Source of the DNA: Tanypteryx hageni | Taxonomy: Eukaryota > Arthropoda > Insecta > Odonata > Petaluridae | Assembly (NCBI GenBank): GCA_028673005.1 | Contig: CM054116.1 | Span: forward strand, 147,185,173 to 147,249,172 | Reading direction: 5' to 3' | DNA: 64,000 nt | Shown: one piece after another, positions 35,802 through 50,040 of the stretch | Layout: the number at the start of each line of letters is the position of its first letter | Numbering within the stretch: position 1 is the first letter of the stretch | Notes under the pieces: model-generated | Databases searched by the model: none | Told to the model about the DNA's origin: nothing | Seen by the model: the letters and a program-made list of their open reading frames with translations, nothing else | Translations under genes and position numbers: made by a program

Positions 35802-38800
35802 TTTCCATCGCCGTCTCCTCTAGCTGCTGCTATCCCATTGCCGCCTCCTCTAACTGCAGCTATCCCATCGACTCCTACTCTAGCTGCTGCTTTCCATCGC
35901 CGTTTCCTCTAGCTGCTGCTATCCCATCGCCGCCTCCTCTAACTGCAGCTATCCCATCGACTCCTACTCTAGCTGCTGCTATCCCATCGCCGATTCCTCT
36001 AGCTTCTGCTCTCCCATCGACTTCTCCTCTAGCTGCTGCTATCCCATCAACTTCTCCTCTAGCTGCTGCTATCCCATCGACTTCTCCTCTAGCTGCTGCT
36101 ATCCCATCGCCGCCTCCTCTAACTGCAGCTATCCCATCGACGCCTACTCTAGCTGCTGCTATCCCATCGCCGATTCCTCTAGCTTCTGCTCTCCCATCGA
36201 CTTCTCCTCTAGCTGCTGCTATCCCATCGACTTCTCCTCTAGCTGCTGCTATCCCATCGACTTCTCCTCTAGCTGCTGCTATCCCATCGACTTCTCCTCT
36301 AGCTGCTGCTATCCCATCGACTTCTCCTCTAACTGCAGCTATCGCATCGACGCCTACTCTAGCTTCTGCTCTCCCATCGACTTCTCCTCTAGCTGCTGCT
36401 ATCCCATCGCCGCCTCCTCTAACTGCAGCTATCCCATCGACTCCTACTCTAGCTGCTGCTATCCCATCGCCGATTCCTCTAGCTTCTGCTCTCCCATCGA
36501 CTTCTCCTCTAGCTGCTGCTATCCCATCGACTTCTCCTCTAGCTGCTGCTATCCCATCGCCGCCTCCTCTAACTGCAGCTATCCCATCGACGCCTACTCT
36601 AGCTGCTGCTATCCCATCGCCGATTCCTCTAGCTTCTGCTCTCCCATCGACTTCTCCTCTAGCTGCTGCTATCCCATCGACTTCTCCTCTAGCTGCTGCT
36701 ATCCCATCGACTTCTCCTCTAGCTGCTGCTATCCCATCGACTTCTCCTCTAGCTGCTGCTATCCCATCGACTTCTCCTCTAACTGCAGCTATCGCATCGA
36801 CGCCTACTCTAGCTTCTGCTCTCCCATCGCCGTCTCCTCTAGCTGCTGCTATCCCATCGACTTCTCCTCTAGCTGCTGCTATTCCATCGCCGTCTCCTCT
36901 AGCTGCTGCTATCCCATCGACTTCTCCTATAGCTGCTGCTATCCCATCGACTTCTCCTCTAGCTGCTGCTATCCCATCGCCGCCTCCTCTAACTGCAGCT
37001 ATCCCATCGACGCCTACTCTAGCTGCTGCTATCCCATCGCCGATTCCTCTAGCTTCTGTAATCCCATCGACTTCTCCTCTAGCTTCTGCTCTCCCATCGA
37101 CTTCTCCTCTAGCTTCTGCTCTCCCATCGACTTCTCCTCTAGCTGCTGCTATCCCATCGACTTCTCCTCTAGCTGCTGCTTTCCATCGCCGTCTCCTCTA
37201 GCTGCTGCTATCCCATTGCCGCCTCCTCTAACTGCAGCTATCCCATCGACTCCTACTCTAGCTGCTGCTATCCCATCGCCGATTCCTCTAGCTTCTGCTC
37301 TCCCATCGACTTCTCCTCTAACTGCAGCTATCCCATCGACTCCTACTCTAGCTGCTGCTTTCCATCGCCGTTTCCTCTAGCTGCTGCTATCCCATCGCCG
37401 CCTCCTCTAACTGCAGCTATCCCATCGACTCCTACTCTAGCTGCTGCTATCCCATCGCCGATTCCTCTAGCTTCTGCTCTCCCATCGACTTCTCCTCTAG
37501 CTGCTGCTATCCCATCAACTTCTCCTCTAGCTGCTGCTATCCCATCGACTTCTCCTCTAGCTGCTGCTATCCCATCGCCGCCTCCTCTAACTGCAGCTAT
37601 CCCATCGACGCCTACTCTAGCTGCTGCTATCCCATCGCCGATTCCTCTAGCTGCTGCTATCCCATCGCCGCCTCCTCTAACTGCAGCTATCCCATCGACT
37701 CCTACTCTAGCTGCTGCTATCCCATCGCCGATTCCTCTAGCTTCTGCTCTCCCATCGACTTCTCCTCTAGCTGCTGCTATCCCATCAACTTCTCCTCTAG
37801 CTGCTGCTATCCCATCGCCGATTCCTCTAGCTTCTGCTCTCCCATCGACTTCTCCTCTAGCTGCTGCTATCCCATCAACTTCTCCTCTAGCTGCTGCTTT
37901 CCATCGCCGTCTCCTCTAGCTGCTGCTATCCCATTGCCGCCTCCTCTAACTGCAGCTATCCCATCGACTCCTACTCTAGCTGCTGCTTTCCATCGCCGTT
38001 TCCTCTAGCTGCTGCTATCCCATCGCCGCCTCCTCTAACTGCAGCTATCCCATCGACTCCTACTCTAGCTGCTGCTATCCCATCGCCGATTCCTCTAGCT
38101 TCTGCTCTCCCATCGACTTCTCCTCTAGCTGCTGCTATCCCATCAACTTCTCCTCTAGCTGCTGCTATCCCATCGACTTCTCCTCTAGCTGCTGCTATCC
38201 CATCGCCGCCTCCTCTAACTGCAGCTATCCCATCGACGCCTACTCTAGCTGCTGCTATCCCATCGCCGATTCCTCTAGCTTCTGCTCTCCCATCGACTTC
38301 TCCTCTAGCTGCTGCTATCCCATCGACTTCTCCTCTAGCTGCTGCTATCCCATCGACTTCTCCTCTAGCTGCTGCTATCCCATCGACTTCTCCTCTAGCT
38401 GCTGCTATCCCATCGACTTCTCCTCTAACTGCAGCTATCGCATCGACGCCTACTCTAGCTTCTGCTCTCCCATCGACTTCTCCTCTAGCTGCTGCTATCC
38501 CATCGCCGCCTCCTCTAACTGCAGCTATCCCATCGACTCCTACTCTAGCTGCTGCTATCCCATCGCCGATTCCTCTAGCTTCTGCTCTCCCATCGACTTC
38601 TCCTCTAGCTGCTGCTATCCCATCGACTTCTCCTCTAGCTGCTGCTATCCCATCGCCGCCTCCTCTAACTGCAGCTATCCCATCGACGCCTACTCTAGCT
38701 GCTGCTATCCCATCGCCGATTCCTCTAGCTTCTGCTCTCCCATCGACTTCTCCTCTAGCTGCTGCTATCCCATCGACTTCTCCTCTAGCTGCTGCTATCC

Positions 38801-39277
38801 CATCGACTTCTCCTCTAGCTGCTGCTATCCCATCGACTTCTCCTCTAGCTGCTGCTATCCCATCGACTTCTCCTCTAACTGCAGCTATCGCATCGACGCC
38901 TACTCTAGCTTCTGCTCTCCCATCGCCGTCTCCTCTAGCTGCTGCTATCCCATCGACTTCTCCTCTAGCTGCTGCTATTCCATCGCCGTCTCCTCTAGCT
39001 GCTGCTATCCCATCGACTTCTCCTATAGCTGCTGCTATCCCATCGACTTCTCCTCTAGCTGCTGCTATCCCATCGCCGCCTCCTCTAACTGCAGCTATCC
39101 CATCGACGCCTACTCTAGCTGCTGCTATCCCATCGCCGATTCCTCTAGCTTCTGTAATCCCATCGACTTCTCCTCTAGCTTCTGCTCTCCCATCGACTTC
39201 TCCTCTAGCTTCTGCTCTCCCATCGACTTCTCCTCTAGCTGCTGCTATCCCATCGACTTCTCCTCTAGCTGCTGCTT
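35802..39277 (+). repeat. Satellite region with 1,378-bp super-repeats
   Basis: A rare CCCATTGCCG change appears at 35834, 37212, 37930 and 39308. Two of the intervals are exactly 1,378 bp (46 monomers minus two single-base deletions), with the same order of variants between them; an intervening 718-bp interval is a partial unit. The same marker appears at 33797, 41916 and 44733. Confidence 0.7.
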
Positions 39278-41915
39278 TCCATCGCCGTCTCCTCTAGCTG
39301 CTGCTATCCCATTGCCGCCTCCTCTAACTGCAGCTATCCCATCGACTCCTACTCTAGCTGCTGCTTTCCATCGCCGTTTCCTCTAGCTGCTGCTATCCCA
39401 TCGCCGCCTCCTCTAACTGCAGCTATCCCATCGACTCCTACTCTAGCTGCTGCTATCCCATCGCCGATTCCTCTAGCTTCTGCTCTCCCATCGACTTCTC
39501 CTCTAGCTGCTGCTATCCCATCAACTTCTCCTCTAGCTGCTGCTATCCCATCGACTTCTCCTCTAGCTGCTGCTATCCCATCGCCGCCTCCTCTAACTGC
39601 AGCTATCCCATCGACGCCTACTCTAGCTGCTGCTATCCCATCGCCGATTCCTCTAGCTTCTGCTCTCCCATCGACTTCTCCTCTAGCTGCTGCTATCCCA
39701 TCGACTTCTCCTCTAGCTGCTGCTATCCCATCGACTTCTCCTCTAGCTGCTGCTATCCCATCGACTTCTCCTCTAGCTGCTGCTATCCCATCGACTTCTC
39801 CTCTAACTGCAGCTATCGCATCGACGCCTACTCTAGCTTCTGCTCTCCCATCGACTTCTCCTCTAGCTGCTGCTATCCCATCGCCGCCTCCTCTAACTGC
39901 AGCTATCCCATCGACTCCTACTCTAGCTGCTGCTATCCCATCGCCGATTCCTCTAGCTTCTGCTCTCCCATCGACTTCTCCTCTAGCTGCTGCTATCCCA
40001 TCGACTTCTCCTCTAGCTGCTGCTATCCCATCGCCGCCTCCTCTAACTGCAGCTATCCCATCGACGCCTACTCTAGCTGCTGCTATCCCATCGCCGATTC
40101 CTCTAGCTTCTGCTCTCCCATCGACTTCTCCTCTAGCTGCTGCTATCCCATCGACTTCTCCTCTAGCTGCTGCTATCCCATCGACTTCTCCTCTAGCTGC
40201 TGCTATCCCATCGACTTCTCCTCTAGCTGCTGCTATCCCATCGACTTCTCCTCTAACTGCAGCTATCGCATCGACGCCTACTCTAGCTTCTGCTCTCCCA
40301 TCGCCGTCTCCTCTAGCTGCTGCTATCCCATCGCCGCCTCCTCTAACTGCAGCTATCCCATCGACTCCTACTCTAGCTGCTGCTATCCCATCGCCGATTC
40401 CTCTAGCTTCTGCTCTCCCATCGACTTCTCCTCTAGCTGCTGCTATCCCATCGACTTCTCCTCTAGCTGCTGCTATCCCATCGACTTCTCCTCTAGCTGC
40501 TGCTATCCCATCGACTTCTCCTCTAGCTGCTGCTATCCCATCGACTTCTCCTCTAACTGCAGCTATCGCATCGACGCCTACTCTAGCTTCTGCTCTCCCA
40601 TCGACTTCTCCTCTAGCTGCTGCTATCCCATCGACTTCTCCTCTAGCTGCTGCTATCCCATCGACCTCTCCTCTAGCTGCTGCTATCCCATCGACTTCTC
40701 CTCTAGCTGCTGCTCTCCCATCGACTTCTCCTCTAGCTGCTGCTATCCCATCGACTTCTCCTCTAGCTGCTGCTATCCCATCGACTTCTCCTCTAGCTGC
40801 TGCTATCCCATCGACTTCTCCTCTAGCTGCTGCTATTCCATCGCCGCCTCCTCTAACTGCAGCTATCCCATCGACGCCTACTCTAGCTGCTGCTATCCCA
40901 TCGCCGATTCCTCTAGCTTCTGCTATCCCATCGACTCCTCCTCTAGCTGCTGCTATCCCATCGACTTCTCCTCTAGCTGCTGCTATCCCATCGACTTCTC
41001 CTCTAGCTGCTGCTATCCCATCAACTTCTCCTCTAGCTGCTGCTATTCCATCGCCGCCTCCTCTAACTGCAGCTATCCCATCGACGCCTACTCTAGCTGC
41101 TGCTATCCCATCGCCGATTCCTCTAGCTTCTGCTATCCCATCGACTCCTCCTCTAGCTGCTGCTATCCCATCGACTTCTCCTCTAGCTGCTGCTATCCCA
41201 TCGACTTCTCCTCTAGCTGCTGCTATTCCATCGCCGTCTCCTCTAGCTGCTGCTATTTCATCGCCGCTTCCTCTAACTGCAGCTATCCCATCGACGCCTA
41301 CTCTAGCTGCTGCTATCCCATCGCCGATTCCTCTAGCTTCTGCTCTCCCATCGACTTCTCCTCTAGCTGCTGCTATCCCATCGACTTCTCCTCTAGCTGC
41401 TGCTATCCCATCGACGTCTCCTCTAGCTGCTGCTATCCCATCGCCGCCTCCTCTAACTGCAGCTATCCCATCGACGCCTACTCTAGCTGCTGCTATCCCA
41501 TCGCCGATTCCTCTAGCTTCTGCTCTCCCATCGACTTCTCCTCTAGCTGCTGCTATCCCATCGACTTCTCCTCTAGCTGCTGCTATTCCATCGCCGTCTC
41601 CTCTAGCTGCTGCTATCCCATCGACTTCTCCTATAGCTGCTGCTATCCCATCGACTTCTCCTCTAGCTGCTGCTATCCCATCGCCGCCTCCTCTAACTGC
41701 AGCTATCCCATCGACGCCTACTCTAGCTGCTGCTATCCCATCGCCGATTCCTCTAGCTTCTGTAATCCCATCGACTTCTCCTCTAGCTTCTGCTCTCCCA
41801 TCGACTTCTCCTCTAGCTTCTGCTCTCCCATCGACTTCTCCTCTAGCTGCTGCTATCCCATCGACTTCTCCTCTAGCTGCTGCTTTCCATCGCCGTCTCC
41901 TCTAGCTGCTGCTAT

Positions 41916-44900
41916 CCCATTGCCGCCTCCTCTAACTGCAGCTATCCCATCGACTCCTACTCTAGCTGCTGCTTTCCATCGCCGTTTCCTCTAGCTGCTG
42001 CTATCCCATCGCCGCCTCCTCTAACTGCAGCTATCCCATCGACTCCTACTCTAGCTGCTGCTATCCCATCGCCGATTCCTCTAGCTTCTGCTCTCCCATC
42101 GACTTCTCCTCTAGCTGCTGCTATCCCATCAACTTCTCCTCTAGCTGCTGCTATCCCATCGACTTCTCCTCTAGCTGCTGCTATCCCATCGCCGCCTCCT
42201 CTAACTGCAGCTATCCCATCGACGCCTACTCTAGCTGCTGCTATCCCATCGCCGATTCCTCTAGCTTCTGCTCTCCCATCGACTTCTCCTCTAGCTGCTG
42301 CTATCCCATCGACTTCTCCTCTAGCTGCTGCTTTCCATCGCCGTCTCCTCTAGCTGCTGCAATCCCATCGCCGCCTCCTCTAACTGCAGCTATCCCATCG
42401 ACTCCTACTCTAGCTGCTGCTATCTCATCGCCGATTCCTCTAGCTTCTGCTCTCCCATCGACTTCTCCTCTAGCTGCTGCTATCCCATCGACTTCTCCTC
42501 TAGCTGCTGCTATCCCATCGACTTCTCCTCTAGCTGCTGCTATCCCATCGACTTCTCCTCTAGCTGCTGCTATCCCATCGACTTCTCCTCTAACTGCAGC
42601 TATCGCATCGACGCCTACTCTAGCTGCTGATATCCCATCGACTTCTCCTCTAGCTTCTGCTCTCCCATCGACTTCTCCTCTAGCTGCTGCTATCCCATCG
42701 ACTTCTCCTCTAGCTTCTGCTCTCCCATCGACTTCTCCTCTAGCTGCTGCTATCCCATCGACTTCTCCTCTAGCTGCTGCTATCCCATCGACTTCTCCTC
42801 TAGCTGCTGCTATTCCATCGCCGCCTCCTCTAACTGCAGCTATCCCATCGACGCCTACTCTAGCTGCTGCTATCCCATCGCCGATTTCTCTAGCTTCTGC
42901 TATCCCATCGACTCCTCCTCTAGCTGCTGCTATCCCATCGACTTCTCCTCTAGCTGCTGCTATCCCATCGACTTCTCCTCTAGCTGCTGCTATCCCATCG
43001 ACTTCTCCTCTAGCTGCTGCTATTCCATCGCCACCTCCTCTAACTGCAGCTATCCCATCGACGCCTACTCTAGCTGCTGCTATCCCATCGCCGATTCCTC
43101 TAGCTTCTGCTATCCCATCGACTCCTCCTCTAGCTGCTGCTATCCCATCGACTTCTCCTCTAGCTGCTGCTATCCCATCGACTTCTCCTCTAGCTGCTGC
43201 TATTCCATCGCCGTCTCCTCTAGCTGCTGCTATTTCATCGCCGCTTCCTCTAACTGCAGCTATCCCATCGACGCCTACTCTAGCTGCTGCTATCCCATCG
43301 CCGATTCCTCTAGCTTCTGCTCTCCCATCGACTTCTCCTCTAGCTGCTGCTATCCCATCGACTTCTCCTCTAGCTGCTGCTATCCCATCGACGTCTCCTC
43401 TAGCTGCTGCTATCCCATCGCCGCCTCCTCTAACTGCAGCTATCCCATCGACGCCTACTCTAGCTGCTGCTATCCCATCGCCGATTCCTCTAGCTTCTGC
43501 TCTCCCATCGACTTCTCCTCTAGCTGCTGCTATCCCATCGACTTCTCCTATAGCTGCTGCTATCCCATCGACTTCTCCTCTAGCTGCTGCTATCCCATCG
43601 CCGCCTCCTCTAACTGCAGCTATCCCATCGACGCCTACTCTAGCTGCTGCTATCCCATCGCCGATTCCTCTAGCTTCTGTAATCCCATCGACTTCTCCTC
43701 TAGCTTCTGCTCTCCCATCGACTTCTCCTCTAGCTTCTGCTCTCCCATCGACTTCTCCTCTAGCTTCTGCTCTCCCATCGACTTCTCCTCTAGCTGCTGC
43801 TATCCCATCGACTTCTCCTCTAGCTGCTGCTATTCCATCGCCGCTTCCTCTAACTGCAGCTATCCCATCGACGCCTACTCTAGCTGCTGCTATCCCATCG
43901 CCGATTCCTCTAGCTTCTGCTCTCCCATCGACTTCTCCTCTAGCTGCTGCTATCCCATCGACTTCTCCTCTAGCTGCTGCTATCCCATCGACTTCTCCTC
44001 TAGCTTCTGCTCTCCCATCGACTTCTCCTCTAGCTGCTGCTATCCCATCGACTTCTCCTCTAGCTTCTGCTCTCCCATCGACTTCTCCTCTAGCTGCTGC
44101 TATCCCATCGACTTCTCCTCTAGCTGCTGCTATCCCATCGACTTCTCCTCTAGCTGCTGCTATTCCATCGCCGCTTCCTCTAACTGCAGCTATCCCATCG
44201 ACGCCTACTCTAGCTGCTGCTATCCCATCGCCGATTCCTCTAGCTTCTGCTATCCCATCGACTTCTCCTCTAGCTGCTGCTATTCCATCGCCGCTTCCTC
44301 TAACTGCAGCTATCCCATCGACGCCTACTCTAGCTGCTGCTATCCCATCGCCGATTCCTCTAGCTTCTGCTATCCCATCGACTTCTCCTCTAGCTACTGC
44401 TATCCCATCGACTTCTCCTCTAGCTTCTGCTATCCCATCGACTTCTCCTCTAGCTGCTGCTATCCAATCGACTTCTCCTCTAGCTGCTGCTATCCCATCG
44501 ACTTCTCCTCTAGCTGCTGCTATCCCATCGACTTATCCTCTAGCTGCTGCTATCCCATCGCCGATTCCTCTAGCTTCTGTAATCCCATCGACTTCTCCTC
44601 TAGCTTCTGCTCTCCCATCGACTTCTCCTCTAGCTTCTGCTCTCCCATCGACTTCTCCTCTAGCTGCTGCTATCCCATCGACTTCTCCTCTAGCTGCTGC
44701 TTTCCATCGCCGTCTCCTCTAGCTGCTGCTATCCCATTGCCGCCTCCTCTAACTGCAGCTATCCCATCGACTCCTACTCTAGCTGCTGCTTTCCATCGCC
44801 GTCTCCTCTAGCTGCTGCTATCCCATCGCCGCCTCCTCTAACTGCAGCTATCCCATCGACTCCTACTCTAGCTGCTGCTATCCCATCGCCGATTCCTCTA

Positions 44901-47340
44901 GCTTCTGCTCTCCCATCGACTTCTCCTCTAGCTGCTGCTATCCCATCGACTTCTCCTCTAGCTGCTGCTATCCCATCGACTTCTCCTCTAGCTGCTGCTA
45001 TCCCATCGCCGCCTCCTCTAACTGCAGCTATCCCATCGACGCCTACTCTAGCTGCTGCTATCCCATCGCCGATTCCTCTAGCTTCTGCTCTCCCATCGAC
45101 TTCTCCTCTAGCTGCTGCTATCCCATCGACTTCTCCTCTAGCTGCTGCTTTCCATCGCCGTCTCCTCTAGCTGCTGCAATCCCATCGCCGCCTCCTCTAA
45201 CTGCAGCTATCCCATCGACTCCTACTCTAGCTGCTGCTATCTCATCGCCGATTCCTCTAGCTTCTGCTCTCCCATCGACTACTCCTCTAGCTGCTGCTAT
45301 CCCATCGACTTCTCCTCTAGCTGCTGCTATCCCATCGACTTCTCCTCTAGCTGCTGCTATCCCATCGACTTCTCCTCTAGCTGCTGCTATCCCATCGACT
45401 TCTCCTCTAACTGCAGCTATCGCATCGACGCCTACTCTAGCTGCTGATATCCCATCGACTTCTCCTCTAGCTTCTGCTCTCCCATCGACTTCTCCTCTAG
45501 CTGCTGCTATCCGATCGACTTCTCCTCTAGCTGCTGCTATCCCATCGACTTCTCCTCTAGCTGCTGCTATCCCATCGACTTCTCCTCTAGCTGCTGCTAT
45601 TCCATCGCCGCCTCCTCTAACTGCAGCTATCCCATCGACGCCTACTCTAGCTGCTGCTATCCCATCGCCGATTTCTCTAGCTTCTGCTATCCCATCGACT
45701 CCTCCTCTAGCTGCTGCTATCCCATCGACTTCTCCTCTAGCTGCTGCTATCCCATCGACTTCTCCTCTAGCTGCTGCTATCCCATCGACTTCTCCTCTAG
45801 CTGCTGCTATTCCATCGCCGCCTCCTCTAACTGCAGCTATCCCATCGACGCCTACTCTAGCTGCTGCTATCCCATCGCCGATTCCTCTAGCTTCTGCTAT
45901 CCCATCGACTCCTCCTCTAGCTGCTGCTATCCCATCGACTTCTCCTCTAGCTGCTGCTATCCCATCGACTTCTCCTCTAGCTGCTGCTATTCCATCGCCG
46001 TCTCCTCTAGCTGCTGCTATTTCATCGCCGCTTCCTCTAACTGCAGCTATCCCATCGACGCCTACTCTAGCTGCTGCTATCCCATCGCCGATTCCTCTAG
46101 CTTCTGCTCTCCCATCGACTTCTCCTCTAGCTGCTGCTATCCCATCGACTTCTCCTCTAGCTGCTGCTATCCCATCGACGTCTCCTCTAGCTGCTGCTAT
46201 CCCATCGCCGCCTCCTCTAACTGCAGCTATCCCATCGACGCCTACTCTAGCTGCTGCTATCCCATCGCCGATTCCTCTAGCTTCTGCTCTCCCATCGACT
46301 TCTCCTCTAGCTGCTGCTATCCCATCGACTTCTCCTATAGCTGCTGCTATCCCATCGACTTCTCCTCTAGCTGCTGCTATCCCATCGCCGCCTCCTCTAA
46401 CTGCAGCTATCCCATCGACGCCTACTCTAGCTGCTGCTATCCCATCGCCGATTCCTCTAGCTTCTGTAATCCCATCGACTTCTCCTCTAGCTTCTGCTCT
46501 CCCATCGACTTCTCCTCTAGCTTCTGCTCTCCCATCGACTTCTCCTCTAGCTGCTGCTATCCCATCGACTTCTCCTCTAGCTGCTGCTATTCCATCGCCG
46601 CTTCCTCTAACTGCAGCTATCCCATCGACGCCTACTCTAGCTGCTGCTATCCCATCGCCGATTCCTCTAGCTTCTGCTCTCCCATCGACTTCTCCTCTAG
46701 CTGCTGCTATCCCATCGACTTCTCCTCTAGCTGCTGCTATCCCATCGACTTCTCCTCTAGCTTCTGCTCTCCCATCGACTTCTCCTCTAGCTGCTGCTAT
46801 CCCATCGACTTCTCCTCTAGCTTCTGCTCTCCCATCGACTTCTCCTCTAGCTGCTGCTATCCCATCGACTTCTCCTCTAGCTGCTGCTATCCCATCGACT
46901 TCTCCTCTAGCTGCTGCTATTCCATCGCCGCTTCCTCTAACTGCAGCTATCCCATCGACGCCTACTCTAGCTGCTGCTATCCCATCGCCGATTCCTCTAG
47001 CTTCTGCTATCCCATCGACTTCTCCTCTAGCTGCTGCTATTCCATCGCCGCTTCCTCTAACTGCAGCTATCCCATCGACGCCTACTCTAGCTGCTGCTAT
47101 CCCATCGCCGATTCCTCTAGCTTCTGCTATCCCATCGACTTCTCCTCTAGCTACTGCTATCCCATCGACTTCTCCTCTAGCTTCTGCTATCCCATCGACT
47201 TCTCCTCTAGCTGCTGCTATCCCATCGACTTCTCCTCTAGCTGCTGCTATCCCATCGACTTCTCCTCTAGCTGCTGCTATCCCATCGACTTATCCTCTAG
47301 CTGCTGCTATTCCATCGCCGCTTTCTCTAACTGCAGCTAT
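41916..47340 (+). repeat. Satellite region with a 2.8-kb super-repeat
   Basis: The rare CCGATTTCTC change occurs at 42881 and 45668, 2,787 bp apart (93 monomers minus three 29-bp monomers). Other private changes (TCTGTAATCCC, GCTGATATCCC, GCTACTGCT) follow in the same order in both copies. Confidence 0.65.
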
Positions 47341-50040
47341 CCCATCGACGCCTACTCTAGCTGCTGCTATCCCATCGCCGATTCCTCTAGCATCTGCTCT
47401 CCCATCGACTTCTCCTCTAGCTGCTGCTATCCCATCGACTTCTCCTCTAGCTGCTGCTATCCCATCGACTTCTCCTCTAGCTTCTGCTCTCCCATCGACT
47501 TCTCCTCTAGCTGCTGCTATCCCATCGACTTCTCCTCTAGCTTCTGCTCTCCCATCGACTTCTCCTCTAGCTTCTGCTCTCCCATCGACTTCTCCTCTAG
47601 CTGCTGCTATCCCATCGACTTCTCCTCTAGCTGCTGCTATTCCATCGCCGCTTCCTCTAACTGCAGCTATCCCATCGACGCCTACTCTAGCTGCTGCTAT
47701 CCCATCGCCGATTCCTCTAGCTTCTGCTATCCCATCGACTTCTCCTCTAGCTGCTGCTATCCCATCGACTTCTCCTCTAGCTTCTGCTATCCCATCGACT
47801 TCTCCTCTAGCTGCTGCTATCCCATCGACTTCTCCTCTAGCTGCTGCTATCCCATCGACTTCTCCTCTAGCTGCTGCTATCCCATCGACTTCTCCTCTAG
47901 CTGCTGCTATCCCATCGACTTCTCCTCTAGCTTCTGCTCTCCCATCGACTTCTCCTCTAGCTGCTGCTATCCCATCGACTTCTCCTCTAGCTGCTGCTAT
48001 TCCATCGCCGCTTCCTCTAACTGCAGCTATCCCATCGACGCCTACTCTAGCTGCTGCTATCCCATCGCCGATTCCTCTAGCTTCTGCTATCCCATCGACT
48101 TCTCCTCTAGCTGCTGCTATCCCATCGACTTCTCCTCTAGCTTCTGCTCTCCCATCGACTTCTCCTCTAGCTGCTGCTATCCCATCGTTTTCTCCTCTAG
48201 CTTCTGCTCTCCCATCGACTTCTCCTCTAGCTGCTGCTATCCCATCGACTTCTCCTCTAGCTGCTGCTATTCCATCGCCGCTTCCTCTAACTGCAGCTAT
48301 CCCATCGACGCCTACTCTAGCTGCTGCTATCCCATCGCCGATTCCTCTAGCTTCTGCTCTCCCATCGACTTCTCCTCTAGCTGCTGCTATCCCATCGACT
48401 TCTCCTCTAGCTGCTGCTATCCCATCGACTTCTCCTCTAGCTGCTGCTATCCCATCGACTTCTCCTCTAGCTGCTGCTATCCCATCGACTTCTCCTCTAG
48501 CTTCTGCTCTCCCATCGACTTCTCCTCTAGCTGCTGCTATCCCATCGACTTCTCTTCTAGCTGCTGCTATTCCATCGCCGCTTCCTCTAACTGCAGCTAT
48601 CCCATCGACGCCTACTCTAGCTGCTGCTATCCCATCGCCGATTCCTCTAGCTTCTGCTATCCCATCGACTTCTCCTCTAGCTGCTGCTATCCCATCGACT
48701 TCTCCTCTAGCTTCTGCTCTCCCATCGACTTCTCCTCTAGCTGCTGCTATCCCATCGACTTCTCCTCTAGCTGCTGCTATCCCATCGACTTCTCCTCTAG
48801 CTGCTGCTATCCCATCGACTTCTCCTCTAGCTGCTGCTTTCCATCGCCGTCTCCTCTAGCTGATGCTATCCCATCGCCGCCTCCTCTAACTGCAGCTATC
48901 CCATCGACTCCTACTCTAGCTGCTGCTTTCCATCGCCGTTTCCTCTAGCTGCTGCTATCCCATCGCCGCCTCCTCTAACTGCAGCTATCCCATCGACTCC
49001 TACTCTAGCTGCTGCTATCCCATCGCCGATTCCTCTAGCTTCTGCTCTCCCATAGAATTCTCCTCTAGCTGCTGCTATCCCATCGACTTCTCCTCTAGCT
49101 GCTGCTATCCCATCGACTTCTCCTCTAGCTGCTGCTATCCCATCGCCGCCTCCTCTAACTGCAGCTATCCCATCGACGCCTACTCTAGCTGCTGCTATCC
49201 CATCGCTGATTCCTCTAGCTTCTGCTCTCCCATCGACTTCTCCTCTAGCTGCTGCTATCCCATCGACTTCTCCTCTAGCTGCTGCTTTCCATCGCCGTCT
49301 CCTCTAGCTGCTGCTATCCCATCGCCGCCTCCTCTAACTGCAGCTATCCCATCGACTCCTACTCTAGCTGCTGCTATCCCATCGCCGATTCCTCTAGCTT
49401 CTGCTCTCCCATCGACTTCTCCTCTAGCTGCTGCTATCCCATCGACTTCTCCTCTAGCTGCTGCTATCCCATCGACTTCTCCTCTAGCTGCTGCTATCCC
49501 ATCAACTTCTCCTCTAGCTGCTGCTATCCCATCGACTTCTCCTCTTACTGCAGCTATCGCATCGACGCCTACTCTAGCTGCTGCTATCCCATCGACTTCT
49601 CCCCTAGCTTCTGCTCTCCCATCGACTTCTCCTCTAGCTGCTGCTATCCCATCGACTTCTCCTCTAGCTGCTGCTATCCCATCGACTTCTCCTCTAGCTG
49701 CTGCTATTCCATCGCCGCCTCCTCTAACTGCAGCTATCCCATCGACGCCTACTCTAGCTGCTGCTATCCCATCGCCGATTCCTCTAGCTTCTGCTATCCC
49801 ATCGACTCCTCCTCTAGCTGCTGCTATCCCATCGACTTCTCCTCTAGCTGCTGCTATCCCATCGACTTCTCCTCTAGCTGCTGCTATTCCATCGCCGTCT
49901 CCTCTAGCTGCTGCTATTTCATCGCCGCTTCCTCTAACTGCAGCTATCCCATCGACGCCTACTCTAGCTGCTGCTATCCCATCGCCGATTCCTCTAGCTT
50001 CTGCTATCCCATCGACTTCTCCTCTAGCTGCTGCTATCCC

